Positions 25,356 to 35,250 of a stretch of DNA of 64,000 nt are shown here, piece by piece. A program made the translations under genes and the position numbers. A model generated the notes under the pieces. The model was given only the letters and a program-made list of their open reading frames with translations. It made no database searches and was not told where the DNA came from. Source of the stretch: Bacteriovoracaceae bacterium (GTDB lineage Bacteria; Bdellovibrionota; Bacteriovoracia; Bacteriovoracales; Bacteriovoracaceae). Where the stretch lies: the NCBI GenBank assembly GCA_019752535.1, contig JAIEMA010000035.1, positions 60,568 through 124,567 of the forward strand, read 5' to 3'. The first letter of the stretch is position 1. Each line of letters opens with the position of its first letter.

Positions 25356-25607
25356 ATGAGTCTGGATTTTTTGTCTTTAAAGGCTAAGCATCAGCCCAAA
25401 GAGTTTACTTTGAATATTTACCCAACTGATTTTGAGAAATTTTCAAAATTCGTAGAGTTCATCAATAAGGGGAAATCGGCAGAGGAAGTGATTGCTGCTG
25501 AAGACATCTTTGAAGAGCTAATGAAAGCAACGGATCAAGTTGAGGGATTTCACGATTTTTGTACGACTCCTCGGCGTGGTCGTAAAAAGAGTTTGATTGA
25601 AAATTAA
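25356..25607 (+). CDS. Small protein of unknown function, operator-controlled
   Basis: 83 residues. AGAGGAG is well placed before the ATG, and two palindromic operators lie directly upstream, so it is a genuine regulated gene. The sequence is acidic in the middle (AEEVIAAEDIFEELMK) with a basic C-terminal tail RRGRKKS. I recognise no family. Position between excisionase and transfer operon suggests a role in mobilisation or its control, for example a DNA-processing accessory or regulator; this is inference. Confidence 0.65.
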   Translation: MSLDFLSLKAKHQPKEFTLNIYPTDFEKFSKFVEFINKGKSAEEVIAAEDIFEELMKATDQVEGFHDFCTTPRRGRKKSLIEN

Positions 25608-25613
25608 GAAGCC

Positions 25614-25643
25614 AAGCAGGGAGGGAATCTCACCTCCCTGCTT
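25614..25643. terminator. Hairpin between convergent genes
   Basis: AAGCAGGGAGG and CCTCCCTGCTT form a perfect 11-base stem with an eight-base loop, sitting between the small operator-controlled gene and the end of the transfer operon. There is no clear U tract in either direction, so it may be a weak or factor-assisted bidirectional terminator. Confidence 0.55.
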
Positions 25644-27975
25644 AAATTGATCTAAATACTACATTCTGAGTAATAGACAGCTGGGCATACTTTTGTTGAA
25701 ATGTGGTATTTGAAAAGACAAAGGCTTGATCGAAGCTTGAATTTTCGATCTTGCTCATCATTCTTTCATTTGTATAGTTACCATATTCAACAGCAATGCT
25801 TTTAGTCCCACCTGAAAGTGAGAGAGCTTCACTATCTAATTCTTCTACAATCAATATGGCATCCATAAAGCTTGGGCCATCTTTTCTCCAGTTATTCATT
25901 TTCCCGGCTTTTGCATCGGAATACTGAGAAGCCTCATTTTTAATTTCAAGAATCTTAAGGCCTTTCTCTTTAAGTTCTGCGCTAACTTGTAAAACACAAT
26001 CCACGACTTTGAGATCATGGAAAAGAAGGTCTTGCCGTTGTTGAGGACGTTCAGCAATAAGTTCCTTGGGAAGCCTTGTTTCTAGGAGGCTTCGGCCTGA
26101 GACAAGTCCTCTATGCTGAATAGAGTAATAGAGGATTTTTCCTTTAGGAGTGTGAAGGGTGTGGCGGTTGAGGATCTTTCCTCCAAAAGGGATCTTATCG
26201 TTTTCTATGCCTCGAACATACCGATCAATTTCACCAGAAGATAGGCCAAGTTTTAGAAGTTGGTCATGCGTGACTTGCTTGAATTTATTTACGAAGTCGA
26301 TTACTTGCATATTGATCTGGTATCTTTCCTTAAAATGTTGAATGAAGGCTTGTTTCCTCGCGGATTTCATATTCCAGGAGCTAGGTTCTTCGGTTAGAAA
26401 AGAATAGTTAAGCTCTGGATGGATACCGTTCTCCCTGAGATGTATGAGGCGGTTTAATTCAGATAAGTTTAAGGAGTCTTTGAAATGGACTTTCAGGAAC
26501 AGGCCATAATCTTCCGTCTTCTGTTGTGGATAGATAGGATAATTATTTTTTATCAATTCCTTGATGAAGAAGTTTGGTTCCTCTAACTTAAGCTCGGAGA
26601 GAATCTTTACAGCATCTTCAAATGAGTGTCGTTGAAAGGTACTTTGCCATACCCTTGCATTGTAAAGCGATTTAGGTTCAATCCATTCGTTTTTACCAAA
26701 TCCGTTAGAAACTGAGATGAATTGATTTAACATGAGATGATAAACGGCCTCTTTTTCTAAACCAAAGTCGTTCTTTCCGATTTTTATAGCGAGTTCAGTA
26801 TCAATCTTTCTGGTATGAATTTTTCTCAGAAATGCCAATTCGGTATTGGATGGTACATACTTAAGAAAAGTTAAGTCTTTTGCAGCGACAATTTCGGTGT
26901 AACGATCAAGCTCTCTCTTAGAGAGATGTTCACCGGACTGACCTCTTAGATAGATAGAAGCATCTTTAGCTGATACATAACTATAGTAATCCAGAGGACG
27001 TTTTTCACGGAAGGATAAAATGGGAGAGGTTTCACGGTAGTAAACTTTTGCAGTGAAATCATAAATGTCGTTGAGTCTGATTGATGCACGGTAATCAATG
27101 CCTTTTATTTCTTGGCCTATGTACCTTTCAATTCTTTGAATGAGTTTTTGAGCATGGTCTTTACTGAATCCAGGGCTTTCTTTTTCACCGGTAGATAAGT
27201 GGTTCGTGATAAAGTCTTTTTCTCTAATAGTAAGTCCAGAATCATCAATAGATTTAACCTCTCCCTTTATGTGGAATTCAATCCTCTCTTTAAGACGATA
27301 ATAGTCAGATGATGAAAGGTCATAACGATGTAGATTTTCAATCTTTGCACCATCTTTTAGAAAGGCTTGTTCATTTTTTGTCAATATATCAAGATGTCCT
27401 CTTCTCTTGAGGCTAACAAGTTCAGGATTGTTGGAGTCTAAAGTTATTTCTGTATCAGAGATTGAATGAAGAAGAGATTTTTCAGATTCAGTAAGAGAGC
27501 TTAGGAAACCTCTCTTTTTAACATAGTCTTTTAATTCTTTTTCATATTCTTCAATAATATCGAACCCATCTTCAACATAATCTAGGAAACCTTGCTTCCT
27601 AAGTTCTTGAACATCACTTTTGTTTAAGTTATATCCTTTGGCCAAGTCGATAATATCTCCTTCGGAAGACAGTTTTTCTTCTCGTAATTGTGAAAGAAAA
27701 AAATAATGTTTATTTGGGATTAGAGAAGAAAGAAGTTCTTCGTTTGAAATAGAGTGTTCTAATTCTCGAAGTCTTTTAATACGATTATCTGAGAATAATT
27801 TTTCATTTTCAGGTGAAAGCCTAAGAGCAAGCAAGTCAGCCTTCTCTTGAGGGCGAAGTTTCTTGTCTTGCTTTTCCTTAAGTAGTTCTCTGGCTAACTT
27901 TTTTTCAAAAGTATCGTCTTGGTGGCTGGTCTTCTCATTCTTAAGAATCTTTCTATTGATATTCTCTAAATTCAT
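25642..27975 (-). CDS. Large protein, candidate unconventional relaxase (replication-relaxation-like C-terminus)
   Basis: 777 residues, last gene of the transfer operon, overlapping the coupling-protein stop by four bases. The first 450 residues are charged and helical, with repeated short modules of the type LS..ER.. and KRGHLDILT. The C-terminal 190 residues resemble replication-relaxation family proteins: a winged-helix-like start (HDQLLKLGLSSGEIDRYVRG), LFHDLKVVDCVLQ, SFMDAILIVEE and SIAVEYGNYTNERMMSKIEN, an order of acidic residues compatible with a PD-(D/E)XK nuclease fold. No HUH relaxase with a His triad is present in the window, so this protein is the best relaxase candidate. Alternative: a transfer or replication regulator. 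Confidence 0.55.
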   Translation of the reverse strand: MNLENINRKILKNEKTSHQDDTFEKKLARELLKEKQDKKLRPQEKADLLALRLSPENEKLFSDNRIKRLRELEHSISNEELLSSLIPNKHYFFLSQLREEKLSSEGDIIDLAKGYNLNKSDVQELRKQGFLDYVEDGFDIIEEYEKELKDYVKKRGFLSSLTESEKSLLHSISDTEITLDSNNPELVSLKRRGHLDILTKNEQAFLKDGAKIENLHRYDLSSSDYYRLKERIEFHIKGEVKSIDDSGLTIREKDFITNHLSTGEKESPGFSKDHAQKLIQRIERYIGQEIKGIDYRASIRLNDIYDFTAKVYYRETSPILSFREKRPLDYYSYVSAKDASIYLRGQSGEHLSKRELDRYTEIVAAKDLTFLKYVPSNTELAFLRKIHTRKIDTELAIKIGKNDFGLEKEAVYHLMLNQFISVSNGFGKNEWIEPKSLYNARVWQSTFQRHSFEDAVKILSELKLEEPNFFIKELIKNNYPIYPQQKTEDYGLFLKVHFKDSLNLSELNRLIHLRENGIHPELNYSFLTEEPSSWNMKSARKQAFIQHFKERYQINMQVIDFVNKFKQVTHDQLLKLGLSSGEIDRYVRGIENDKIPFGGKILNRHTLHTPKGKILYYSIQHRGLVSGRSLLETRLPKELIAERPQQRQDLLFHDLKVVDCVLQVSAELKEKGLKILEIKNEASQYSDAKAGKMNNWRKDGPSFMDAILIVEELDSEALSLSGGTKSIAVEYGNYTNERMMSKIENSSFDQAFVFSNTTFQQKYAQLSITQNVVFRSI

Positions 27976-30647
27976 ACAGCATCCTCCTTCGTGTGAGTAC
28001 GATATAAATTTTCAATTGTGTTTGCCTTTAGTGGGAACTTCTCTGGATCTCGATTCTCTGTTTGGAAGGAGAGCTTTTCCATCAAGGCCCACTTATCTCT
28101 TCGATCTGGCCAAAAGGTGGGCTTGAAGGCGACCTTCATAATTTCAGATTTTAGACCATCAAATAAAATGGCAATACCTGTGAAGGCCTTCGCTCCTTGG
28201 ATGTCGCTAGATTGGATGTAGTCTTCTAAGGATTGAGAAGTTGTGAATGAGACACTTAGTGAGGAGTCTCCTTTATATTTTTCTGAGATCATATCGAGTT
28301 CAGGAGCATTGGCCCCTTCAAGTACAGTTTTAGAAATACGCTCTTTGACTTGTTTCCCTGCGATGTCTTGGATGAACCGAATCGTTTTACTATCATTCGT
28401 GGCGAAGCAAATAATTGATCGTATGACCCCGTGAATCTTTTCCCAATCAGCTTCTCTGGGAGCTTTGGCCCTCAATGCAGAAATAGATTGAGTGGTCATT
28501 AGGGTTGTTCCACCAAAGCTTCTGGAAAGTTCCAGGTATTCAAAATCACCGGCGTTTCTTCCTTCGCCAAAGGTAATAACCCTTTGAGCTTCATCCACGA
28601 TTTGGAATTTCACGCGTTGAGATTGTGGGTTGGAGAGAACTGCGTACTGCCATCTCGCCTTAATTAAGGTCACGATAGCATCGGCAAGGGAGTCACCAAT
28701 CTCAATACCAGGAAAGCTTGGAATAACAATAGAGCCTTTGGTTATGATCTGGTCAAAATTAATTTCGGGGTCTGTAGGGGAAAGTGATCTTCTGACTTCA
28801 GGAGTCTCAAACATTTTTAAAAAAGGTTCCATATTTGAAACAATGTTTGCCCTGTTTTCTGGAGGCATCTGGCTCCACGTTTTGATTAGCCATTCACAAG
28901 CATCTTTAATGATTTGGAAGGCTGTTTCTCTTGTGAGTTCTTCCTGAACTTCCTCTTTAAATTTAGATTTGAGATCCTGTGATGATTGAATCAAGTGTGT
29001 CTTTGCAAAGTCTTGAGGCTCCATTTTTTTATCTTTAAACTTCTCCGCCATGTCCTTTTTGATTAGCTCTTGGAGCTTTTCAATATATTGCTTGCGAGAA
29101 TTGTTCAGATCTTGTTGGCCTTTGGCGTTTTGACCTCTTTCAATAATTTCTCTTAATTCAATGTTGGTATTTAAGTGATAAGTCTTTCTATAGGCTTCAT
29201 AAGACTTCTTTCTTTTCTCAAGTCTTTCCTCTGTCGTCTTAAATAGGTCTGAAGTCATTTGAGAAAGCTTGATGGGATTCAATTCATATTCATCAACTAA
29301 ATCAAAGATCGCTTCTTCATCAGAAGTCTCTTGAAGAGCCATGATATAGGCCTTGAAAACCCATGTTCCAAACTCGGTAAGAGTTTTCGTCTTGTCCTGT
29401 TTAATGAAGCATCCTGTGGATGAAGGGCCGAGCATCTTGGAAATATCATACATTCCAACATTGTTTCCTTTGTCCAGGTACAAAAGGACGAGAAGGTTTC
29501 TGACAAGGAGATAGTTTTGATTCTCCCAGTATGGTTCAGGAGAGGACTTCCCTTGGAAGTTGAGCCATGCTGAAATGACCCAACCTGAGATTCGCCATGA
29601 AGTCTGGCCATCCCAGATGTTATTGACTTGAAGAGGATTGATATTATTTTTACTTTTGAGTGATAAGACGCATAGATCAGACTCTCTATTGGCTTTTTTC
29701 GCAATTTCTACGGCGTAATCAGTAAGCTCCCCCTTGGGGTCATAGACAGCGACACTTGCTTTTGAATGAGGGTTATCATTTTGCCATAGGATTGATTGCT
29801 CTATGGTAGGTTTGATGAGAGAGGAGGTTTTACCACCGCCAGTAGGTGCTATGCCGAGGGTATTAGTGACAAGTCCGACTTCTTTTCTGACAATCCACTT
29901 TTCATAGAAAGTTTCCTGAGTTGCCGTCTCTCCTGTTTTGGTAAGAAATTGTGAAAAAAGGCAAAGCTCCAGTTTGAGGGATGACTTACTCCAAGGGAGT
30001 TCAGGAAGAGGCTTTTTCCATGCGAGAGAGTCCATGTGAAGGTGAAATCTTGTTAAAAGCCTCGCAATGACTCGTGATCGGCCTTCAAGAAGAGAAAGAA
30101 TCCATAGGTAAGTTGTAAAGAGTGAGAAATGCTTTATGACCCAAATAGAAGTAAGTTCTAAGTAAGTAACGACAAGAACTACATTGTGAGGAATGAAATA
30201 TAAAGAAGAGTAACTAAGAAAATATTTTCGAGCGAATGTCACTGGAAAAAATTGTAGGAAATAGAGAAAAAGGCTTAGAACTAAAACAATACTCCATCTT
30301 TGAAGAAAGAGTTTCTTTGTGTCAGGAGTTAGATGTTTAAAATTCTCATTGTACCATTCGATCTTTTGGCCAAGCTTCTGAGTGTCAGTAAAAATCAATC
30401 TCCAGAGCGGGAGAACCCAAATTTTAGTTATTGCAAAAGTTGCAAGGAAGGCGAGAAAAGTATTCCAGAGAATTTGAAGAGGTGAATTGTATAAGAGTGA
30501 AGCGTATTCTCTTCTGAAAATTGGTGATGAATAGAATGTATAGCTCCCGCAGATTAACCAGAATACGATTACTGAATGTTTACATGACCATGATTTAGAT
30601 TTTGTGGGGGATTTTGGTTTGTTTGCCATACTTGTTTTTTTTCCCAT
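27972..30647 (-). CDS. traD: Type IV coupling protein, VirD4/TraD family
   Basis: 891 residues. Several membrane segments in the first 180 residues anchor it in the inner membrane. The ATPase core has Walker A APTGGGKTSS near residue 265 with VYDPKGEL following, and Walker B/QxD-like QIVDEAQRV later with TTQSISAL. An insertion of coiled, Lys/Glu-rich sequence of about 150 residues lies within the all-alpha part. It links relaxosome DNA to the secretion channel. An alternative ATG at 30629 is possible. It overlaps the GspE-type ATPase gene by 79 bases. Confidence 0.9.
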   Translation of the reverse strand: MGKKTSMANKPKSPTKSKSWSCKHSVIVFWLICGSYTFYSSPIFRREYASLLYNSPLQILWNTFLAFLATFAITKIWVLPLWRLIFTDTQKLGQKIEWYNENFKHLTPDTKKLFLQRWSIVLVLSLFLYFLQFFPVTFARKYFLSYSSLYFIPHNVVLVVTYLELTSIWVIKHFSLFTTYLWILSLLEGRSRVIARLLTRFHLHMDSLAWKKPLPELPWSKSSLKLELCLFSQFLTKTGETATQETFYEKWIVRKEVGLVTNTLGIAPTGGGKTSSLIKPTIEQSILWQNDNPHSKASVAVYDPKGELTDYAVEIAKKANRESDLCVLSLKSKNNINPLQVNNIWDGQTSWRISGWVISAWLNFQGKSSPEPYWENQNYLLVRNLLVLLYLDKGNNVGMYDISKMLGPSSTGCFIKQDKTKTLTEFGTWVFKAYIMALQETSDEEAIFDLVDEYELNPIKLSQMTSDLFKTTEERLEKRKKSYEAYRKTYHLNTNIELREIIERGQNAKGQQDLNNSRKQYIEKLQELIKKDMAEKFKDKKMEPQDFAKTHLIQSSQDLKSKFKEEVQEELTRETAFQIIKDACEWLIKTWSQMPPENRANIVSNMEPFLKMFETPEVRRSLSPTDPEINFDQIITKGSIVIPSFPGIEIGDSLADAIVTLIKARWQYAVLSNPQSQRVKFQIVDEAQRVITFGEGRNAGDFEYLELSRSFGGTTLMTTQSISALRAKAPREADWEKIHGVIRSIICFATNDSKTIRFIQDIAGKQVKERISKTVLEGANAPELDMISEKYKGDSSLSVSFTTSQSLEDYIQSSDIQGAKAFTGIAILFDGLKSEIMKVAFKPTFWPDRRDKWALMEKLSFQTENRDPEKFPLKANTIENLYRTHTKEDAV

Positions 30648-31789
30648 TGATCTGCTTCTTCTGCGGCGATAACTCCTTCAAGAGAGAGTCTTTTGGCTTC
30701 GGAGAAAAGGCTTGTTTTGAGTTGTGTGCTTTTGAATCGAATTTTATCGAAATTCATTATGGAGTCGGAGTCAGGATGAAGGGAGTATTCGACAATTGGT
30801 TGTCTTCCGATGATTCCTTTAATCTTTGAATGACTGCAGTCATTGCATCCGTTGCCTATATCAAATCCACCACAGGGGTTTTTAATGCGGCAATTTGGGC
30901 ATAATTTTTGTGTTAATCTTTGAGCAGAGATAAATAGAAGATTGTCAGCAATGAGCTTACGATCAACGCCAAGACCAATGAGACGATCTACAATCCCTGA
31001 CACATCATTGGTGTGAAGAGTGGATAGAACGAGGTGTCCTGTTTGGGCAGCTTCAAGTGCCAGTGAAGCAGATTCATGATCTCTGATTTCTCCAATAAGG
31101 ATAACGTCTGGGTCTTGTCTCATGGCGGCCTTAATCGCCTTGGCCCAAGTTAGTTTTGGGGTAATTTGCTGTTGAACGACATCAGGGATTATTCTTTCCA
31201 CTGGATCTTCTATCGTAATCACGTTCTTCTTGATTCGACTGATCTCCATTAAAGTTGCTTGGAGGGTGGTACTTTTTCCAGAGCCTGTTGGCCCTGTAAT
31301 GCAGATAAAACCTTGTTTGCGGTTGATAGCATAAAGTAGATCCTTCTCAATATTCTCAGGGAGAAGGCAATTTTTGATCGTAGGAAGTTCTTCTTCACGG
31401 ATAATCCTAAAGACGAAGTTCTCACCGAATACTCCAGGGGTAACAACGCCGCGATACCGGCTATTGGTAAGTTTAAGCGTGAAGGCCCGATCTTGAGCCT
31501 CATCGTTGACATTCAATTCAAAATGACAAAGTGATTTTAGCCGGTTGATGAGTGTCGTTCTGATTTCTGGAGTTTCAAGGATTTCCTGGATAATACACAA
31601 TTCACCTAAGATTCTCAGTCGAACTCTTATGGAGTCTTCAAACTGTTGGATATGAATATCACTTGCTTTGCTGCCATTGGCCTCTTCAAAAACTTTCTTC
31701 CATGTCATTGAAAAGAAATCCTTCTTTTCAATGACATCATCAGACGAGTTGGCCTTGGCAATGGAAAGATAAGAGTCTTTCATAACCAT
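30569..31789 (-). CDS. GspE/PilT-type secretion ATPase in the transfer operon
   Basis: 406 residues. Walker A ITGPTGSGKSTTLQ near 166, Asp box TIEDPVER, Walker B VILIGEIRD, His box AAQTGHLVLSTLHTND and a C-terminal zinc-binding pattern (CPNC ... CNDC) place it in the GspE/PilB group rather than classical VirB11. F-type conjugation systems normally lack such an ATPase. Operon position between TraU-like and coupling-protein genes argues that it works in conjugation, perhaps pilus dynamics. A second ATG at 31783 is equally possible. Confidence 0.88.
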   Translation of the reverse strand: MVMKDSYLSIAKANSSDDVIEKKDFFSMTWKKVFEEANGSKASDIHIQQFEDSIRVRLRILGELCIIQEILETPEIRTTLINRLKSLCHFELNVNDEAQDRAFTLKLTNSRYRGVVTPGVFGENFVFRIIREEELPTIKNCLLPENIEKDLLYAINRKQGFICITGPTGSGKSTTLQATLMEISRIKKNVITIEDPVERIIPDVVQQQITPKLTWAKAIKAAMRQDPDVILIGEIRDHESASLALEAAQTGHLVLSTLHTNDVSGIVDRLIGLGVDRKLIADNLLFISAQRLTQKLCPNCRIKNPCGGFDIGNGCNDCSHSKIKGIIGRQPIVEYSLHPDSDSIMNFDKIRFKSTQLKTSLFSEAKRLSLEGVIAAEEADQWEKKQVWQTNQNPPQNLNHGHVNIQ

Positions 31790-33645
31790 GGCTTTCCCTC
31801 TGTTGCTCCGAAAGAGTCACAAATTCTTCTCAGAAGTTTTAGTTGGACGTATTTATAAACTTCAAAACGAACAGCACTTGTGCAGGAATCATAAAATGTT
31901 ACTGAAGGCATAGGACGTACCTGTTCAGTGACTTTGGTTGATTGAGAGACACATGAGACTTTCTCCCAAATGGTATAGATTCTTCTGTCACCTGAGAGAA
32001 TATTTCCTTTTCCAAGTTGAGCAGCTTTCATTCTGCTCACTTCTGCTGCAAGAAAAGGTGCTGCGCCAGATGCAGTCATGGCCGCAATGTAAGCAAATTC
32101 TTTTCCATGCTGTGAAACTCGGTCTTGGATATATTTGGAGCTTACTGATGAATTAACGAGTAGCGGGCTTCCCGTAATGAGAAGTGAATCAGAACGGCTG
32201 GAACCGCTAGAATCACCTTTGATGTTGATTCCATTTTGCTTTAAGAGTTTGTCTCCCCCACTTGTGAGGTCGTTCTTAATAGAAGAAAGTCCACCGAGAG
32301 ATGAGGAAGATGATGACCCTTTTCCTTCCCATGGATAGGCAAGGCTCCATCTTTCTTGTTCTCCTCGTGGAATACCGAACATCTCATGGGAGAGAAGCTT
32401 GAACTTTAAGGCGGTATTGGCAAAAGAATAATCTGAGCCATAAGCGGCACTTGAAGTCCTTGGGGCCAAGGCTCCCCAAAGTGTACATTTGTGATCTTTC
32501 CACTTTTTAAGATTTCCAAGACTGAGAGACTTCTTAGCAATGGCTTCAGCCGTGCCTAAAATTGGCCAGGAACAGTTCTGAAGACTTTGCTTATCGTTTC
32601 CCGATACTGAGGACAACTGCCCTGATATAGCATTTTGATCGCCAATTTTGTTGCCGCTCAACGACCCCATATCAGAAAAGGCTTTACTCGCTTGGGCTAT
32701 TCCGCATGAAAGTGGGTTGGCGGCCAGTAACATACCAGAAACAATTTCGGGATCAATATAGTCAGTCATCCCAGTGTCCCAATATGCAAAGGCATCATTA
32801 GACATGGCTACAGGACAAGTCATGGGTATGCCTTCCATTGACCATGAATAGCCGCCGGGGTGTCTGCCTTGCTTAACAAGATCAGGCCCACAAACAGTGA
32901 GATGACTGGCAAGAGTTTTTGAATTTGCTACTGGCCAGATATTTACATCAAATGTGCTTTGGGTTTTAGAGCGTGAGCCTCTAAATCTAAGTTTCTCGAG
33001 AGGAGTTAGAACAGAAGCTTTCATTAGATCTGAAGAGCTAACGTCACCAGTTTTGACTCCAATAGTTGAAAGAAGAGAAGAGCCTCCCATGACATAGGAA
33101 GTAAGTGTTATAGCCCCATTTTCATCTACGAAAGAAGAAAGAGAGTTCGCTAGATTTCGATTAAGAGAAAAAAGAAGATTGTTCCCACCATCAAATGTCG
33201 AGTGAGCATCGTTTCCTTTCTCAGTTACTTCAATAAAATACTTTGGCCACCAGTAAGATGGCATCGGTTTTTCTTTTTTTATGTGCTTCCGTTTTACACA
33301 TTTTCCAAAACTTCTCATGACACAAGTTGAAGAGTTTGTCCTTTGAGTTCCCTCGGAATATGAGTTTAGTTGATTCTGGGTAAGGACATGACAGACAGTA
33401 GGAAAATCTTTTTTTGCTCCTAATTGGAGCGAGAACTCAGTAGATACCTTACCAATCCCTCCAACGAGTGATTTTACTTCGGCAATAAACTGAGAATAGT
33501 TTTGAGGTTGTCCACAATTCAGACCTAAATTCCTAATAATCGTTCGAGCATCATTTGCCAGTTCATTCGCCCCAATGATGTCATTTGCGTGGAGGTTGCT
33601 TGATAAGAGAATGAAGTTAGTTAAAATGAGAAGTATCTGTCTCAT
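31780..33645 (-). CDS. Exported TraU-like conjugal transfer protein with long C-terminal extension
   Basis: 621 residues with a signal peptide (MRQILLILTNFILLSSNLHA). The central part has Cys/Trp-rich segments, CVMRSFGKCVKR, SYWWPKYFIEVTEKG, LAANPLSCGIAQ, CTLWGALAPR and QERWSLAYPWEG, which recall TraU family order (outer-channel periplasmic factor). A Ser/Gly-rich linker (about 425-500) leads to a C-terminal region with more cysteines that I cannot assign. TraU is about 330 residues, so this is almost twice the size. Overlaps the TraG-like gene by 29 bases. TraN is an alternative for part of it. Confidence 0.55.
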   Translation of the reverse strand: MRQILLILTNFILLSSNLHANDIIGANELANDARTIIRNLGLNCGQPQNYSQFIAEVKSLVGGIGKVSTEFSLQLGAKKDFPTVCHVLTQNQLNSYSEGTQRTNSSTCVMRSFGKCVKRKHIKKEKPMPSYWWPKYFIEVTEKGNDAHSTFDGGNNLLFSLNRNLANSLSSFVDENGAITLTSYVMGGSSLLSTIGVKTGDVSSSDLMKASVLTPLEKLRFRGSRSKTQSTFDVNIWPVANSKTLASHLTVCGPDLVKQGRHPGGYSWSMEGIPMTCPVAMSNDAFAYWDTGMTDYIDPEIVSGMLLAANPLSCGIAQASKAFSDMGSLSGNKIGDQNAISGQLSSVSGNDKQSLQNCSWPILGTAEAIAKKSLSLGNLKKWKDHKCTLWGALAPRTSSAAYGSDYSFANTALKFKLLSHEMFGIPRGEQERWSLAYPWEGKGSSSSSSLGGLSSIKNDLTSGGDKLLKQNGINIKGDSSGSSRSDSLLITGSPLLVNSSVSSKYIQDRVSQHGKEFAYIAAMTASGAAPFLAAEVSRMKAAQLGKGNILSGDRRIYTIWEKVSCVSQSTKVTEQVRPMPSVTFYDSCTSAVRFEVYKYVQLKLLRRICDSFGATEGKPWL

Positions 33646-35248
33646 GTGACCCCTTTTTTGATGATTGAGAGTTAGATTCAGTCGCTTTGTTGATAATGGG
33701 AGCAGCGGCCGCTCCTACGACTGTACCTACTGGGCCTAAAAGACTTCCAAGTTTAGCCCCGGCTTTTGCTGTGGTTGCTGTTAAGAGTTTATCCGTTCCT
33801 GCACGAACTACCGTTCCTCCTGCTGTTCCAGCAACAGAAGATCCCATTCGGTTGACGAAGTTTCCGGCCTGACCGACGAGCCATGAGGAAAACGGAATGA
33901 CGACAAACAAGCTACCCCAAAGGGCCATTTCACATTGAAGAAAAACACTCATCATACGAGAAGAATCCTCCAAAACTTTCGATGTCGCTTCAAAGTTGAT
34001 TCCGTGAAGGAGGTAATTTGGTGAATAGCTTCCTTTAGGAGTTAATTCTTCAAGTTTTAGAACCCACATAAGAATTGAATTTGAGATCGTTCGTGAAATA
34101 TACAAAAACCAAGGAAGGCCTAAGCTTAAGCTCCAACTGAGAGTCCAATACTTCATCCACTTCATTGTGCCCAAAAACATTGAGAGGATTGCCAGTGGTG
34201 CAATAAGTTTCAAAATAACTTGAAGATAGGATGTGTAGTAGGGAAGATTCAGTATTTTTTCGTTGATGTCATGGAGTCTAGAGGCATTATCTAAAACTCC
34301 ATCAATGTTCAGACTTCTTGCGAGAGCTTTAGGGGTATTCATAATGGCCAATGGAATACCTGTCAAAAAGTTCGCATCACTGGTTGAGGCTGCAACTGTT
34401 CCATCAATGGTGTCAAAAGATGATGAACTTGCTTCAGGAAAATAATCTTTCACGATCTGCTTATGGATAGAGCTGGCATGAGCAAGATTTAGTGAAAATT
34501 CATTGAGTCTCTTGTAGTCAGAAGACTCTCTTCCTCTTGTTTCCTCAATTCCGTTTGGATTTTGCTCTTGCCTCGCGAGATCTTTGGAACGTAAATGAGA
34601 ACGAATTCCATGAAGTGTTGAACTCAGAAGATCAAGGCAGTTTGTTGTACCTCCATCAATCTCGAAAGTACGAACTTTGAGAAGGTTGGGGTCAAAGTTA
34701 AATTCAAGTGATTCGGAGGCCCGAATACCACTTTTATTGGATGACTTTACTTTAACGGCGAAGAGATCATTGGCAGAAAATGGTTTCCCTTCCAGATTGT
34801 TTGCATGAGGGATGCAGTTACTAATAAGAAAACGGACATTATCTTTCAGGTTAAGGTCAGTTATTTCAGCAAAGGCGGCTCGATTGATCGTGTTGAAGAC
34901 AAAGCCTGGTGGAATTGCATTTTTAGTACCGAAGCTGGTCAAAAGATTGTAGGAAAACTTTTGAAGTAGATCGGACGTTAATTCTGAAAACGTATTGATT
35001 GTGATATAGAGGAGAGGTTTATGATTAACGGGAATGATGGCCAGCCAAGTGACCCAGAAAACACCGATGAATTTTGAAAATTGTCCTCGATGAATAGAAA
35101 TACCCAAAAGTACAAACATGATAACAGCCGTTGCATAGATCAGAAGTTTGACCAGCGGTGCTTCATAGAACGTAGTCATCATAACGGCCATGGCACTATC
35201 ACCAAAATCGCGAACGAAGGAAGCAAGGGCCGTATCGTTTGGAATCAT
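33617..35248 (-). CDS. TraG-like inner-membrane mating protein
   Basis: 543 residues. Hydrophobic helices near 35-75, 355-410 and 445-470 with a periplasmic loop between, followed by a Gly/Ala-rich C-terminus. The N-terminal MTTFYEAPLVKLLIYATAVI and the late helices resemble the TraG N-terminal domain used in pilus assembly and mating-pair stabilisation. F TraG is over 900 residues; the long periplasmic C-terminal part is missing here. Two bases separate it from the TraH-like gene. Confidence 0.65.
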   Translation of the reverse strand: MIPNDTALASFVRDFGDSAMAVMMTTFYEAPLVKLLIYATAVIMFVLLGISIHRGQFSKFIGVFWVTWLAIIPVNHKPLLYITINTFSELTSDLLQKFSYNLLTSFGTKNAIPPGFVFNTINRAAFAEITDLNLKDNVRFLISNCIPHANNLEGKPFSANDLFAVKVKSSNKSGIRASESLEFNFDPNLLKVRTFEIDGGTTNCLDLLSSTLHGIRSHLRSKDLARQEQNPNGIEETRGRESSDYKRLNEFSLNLAHASSIHKQIVKDYFPEASSSSFDTIDGTVAASTSDANFLTGIPLAIMNTPKALARSLNIDGVLDNASRLHDINEKILNLPYYTSYLQVILKLIAPLAILSMFLGTMKWMKYWTLSWSLSLGLPWFLYISRTISNSILMWVLKLEELTPKGSYSPNYLLHGINFEATSKVLEDSSRMMSVFLQCEMALWGSLFVVIPFSSWLVGQAGNFVNRMGSSVAGTAGGTVVRAGTDKLLTATTAKAGAKLGSLLGPVGTVVGAAAAPIINKATESNSQSSKKGSHETDTSHFN

Positions 35249-35250
35249 AT

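Noticed and set aside
29297..29704. 135-codon minus-strand frame within the coupling-protein gene
   Set aside because: Same strand but different frame from a gene with clear VirD4 motifs throughout; no ribosome site.
30569..31789. Chromosomal type IV pilus or type II secretion ATPase
   Set aside because: No pilin, PilC or secretin genes nearby; overlaps transfer genes on both sides.
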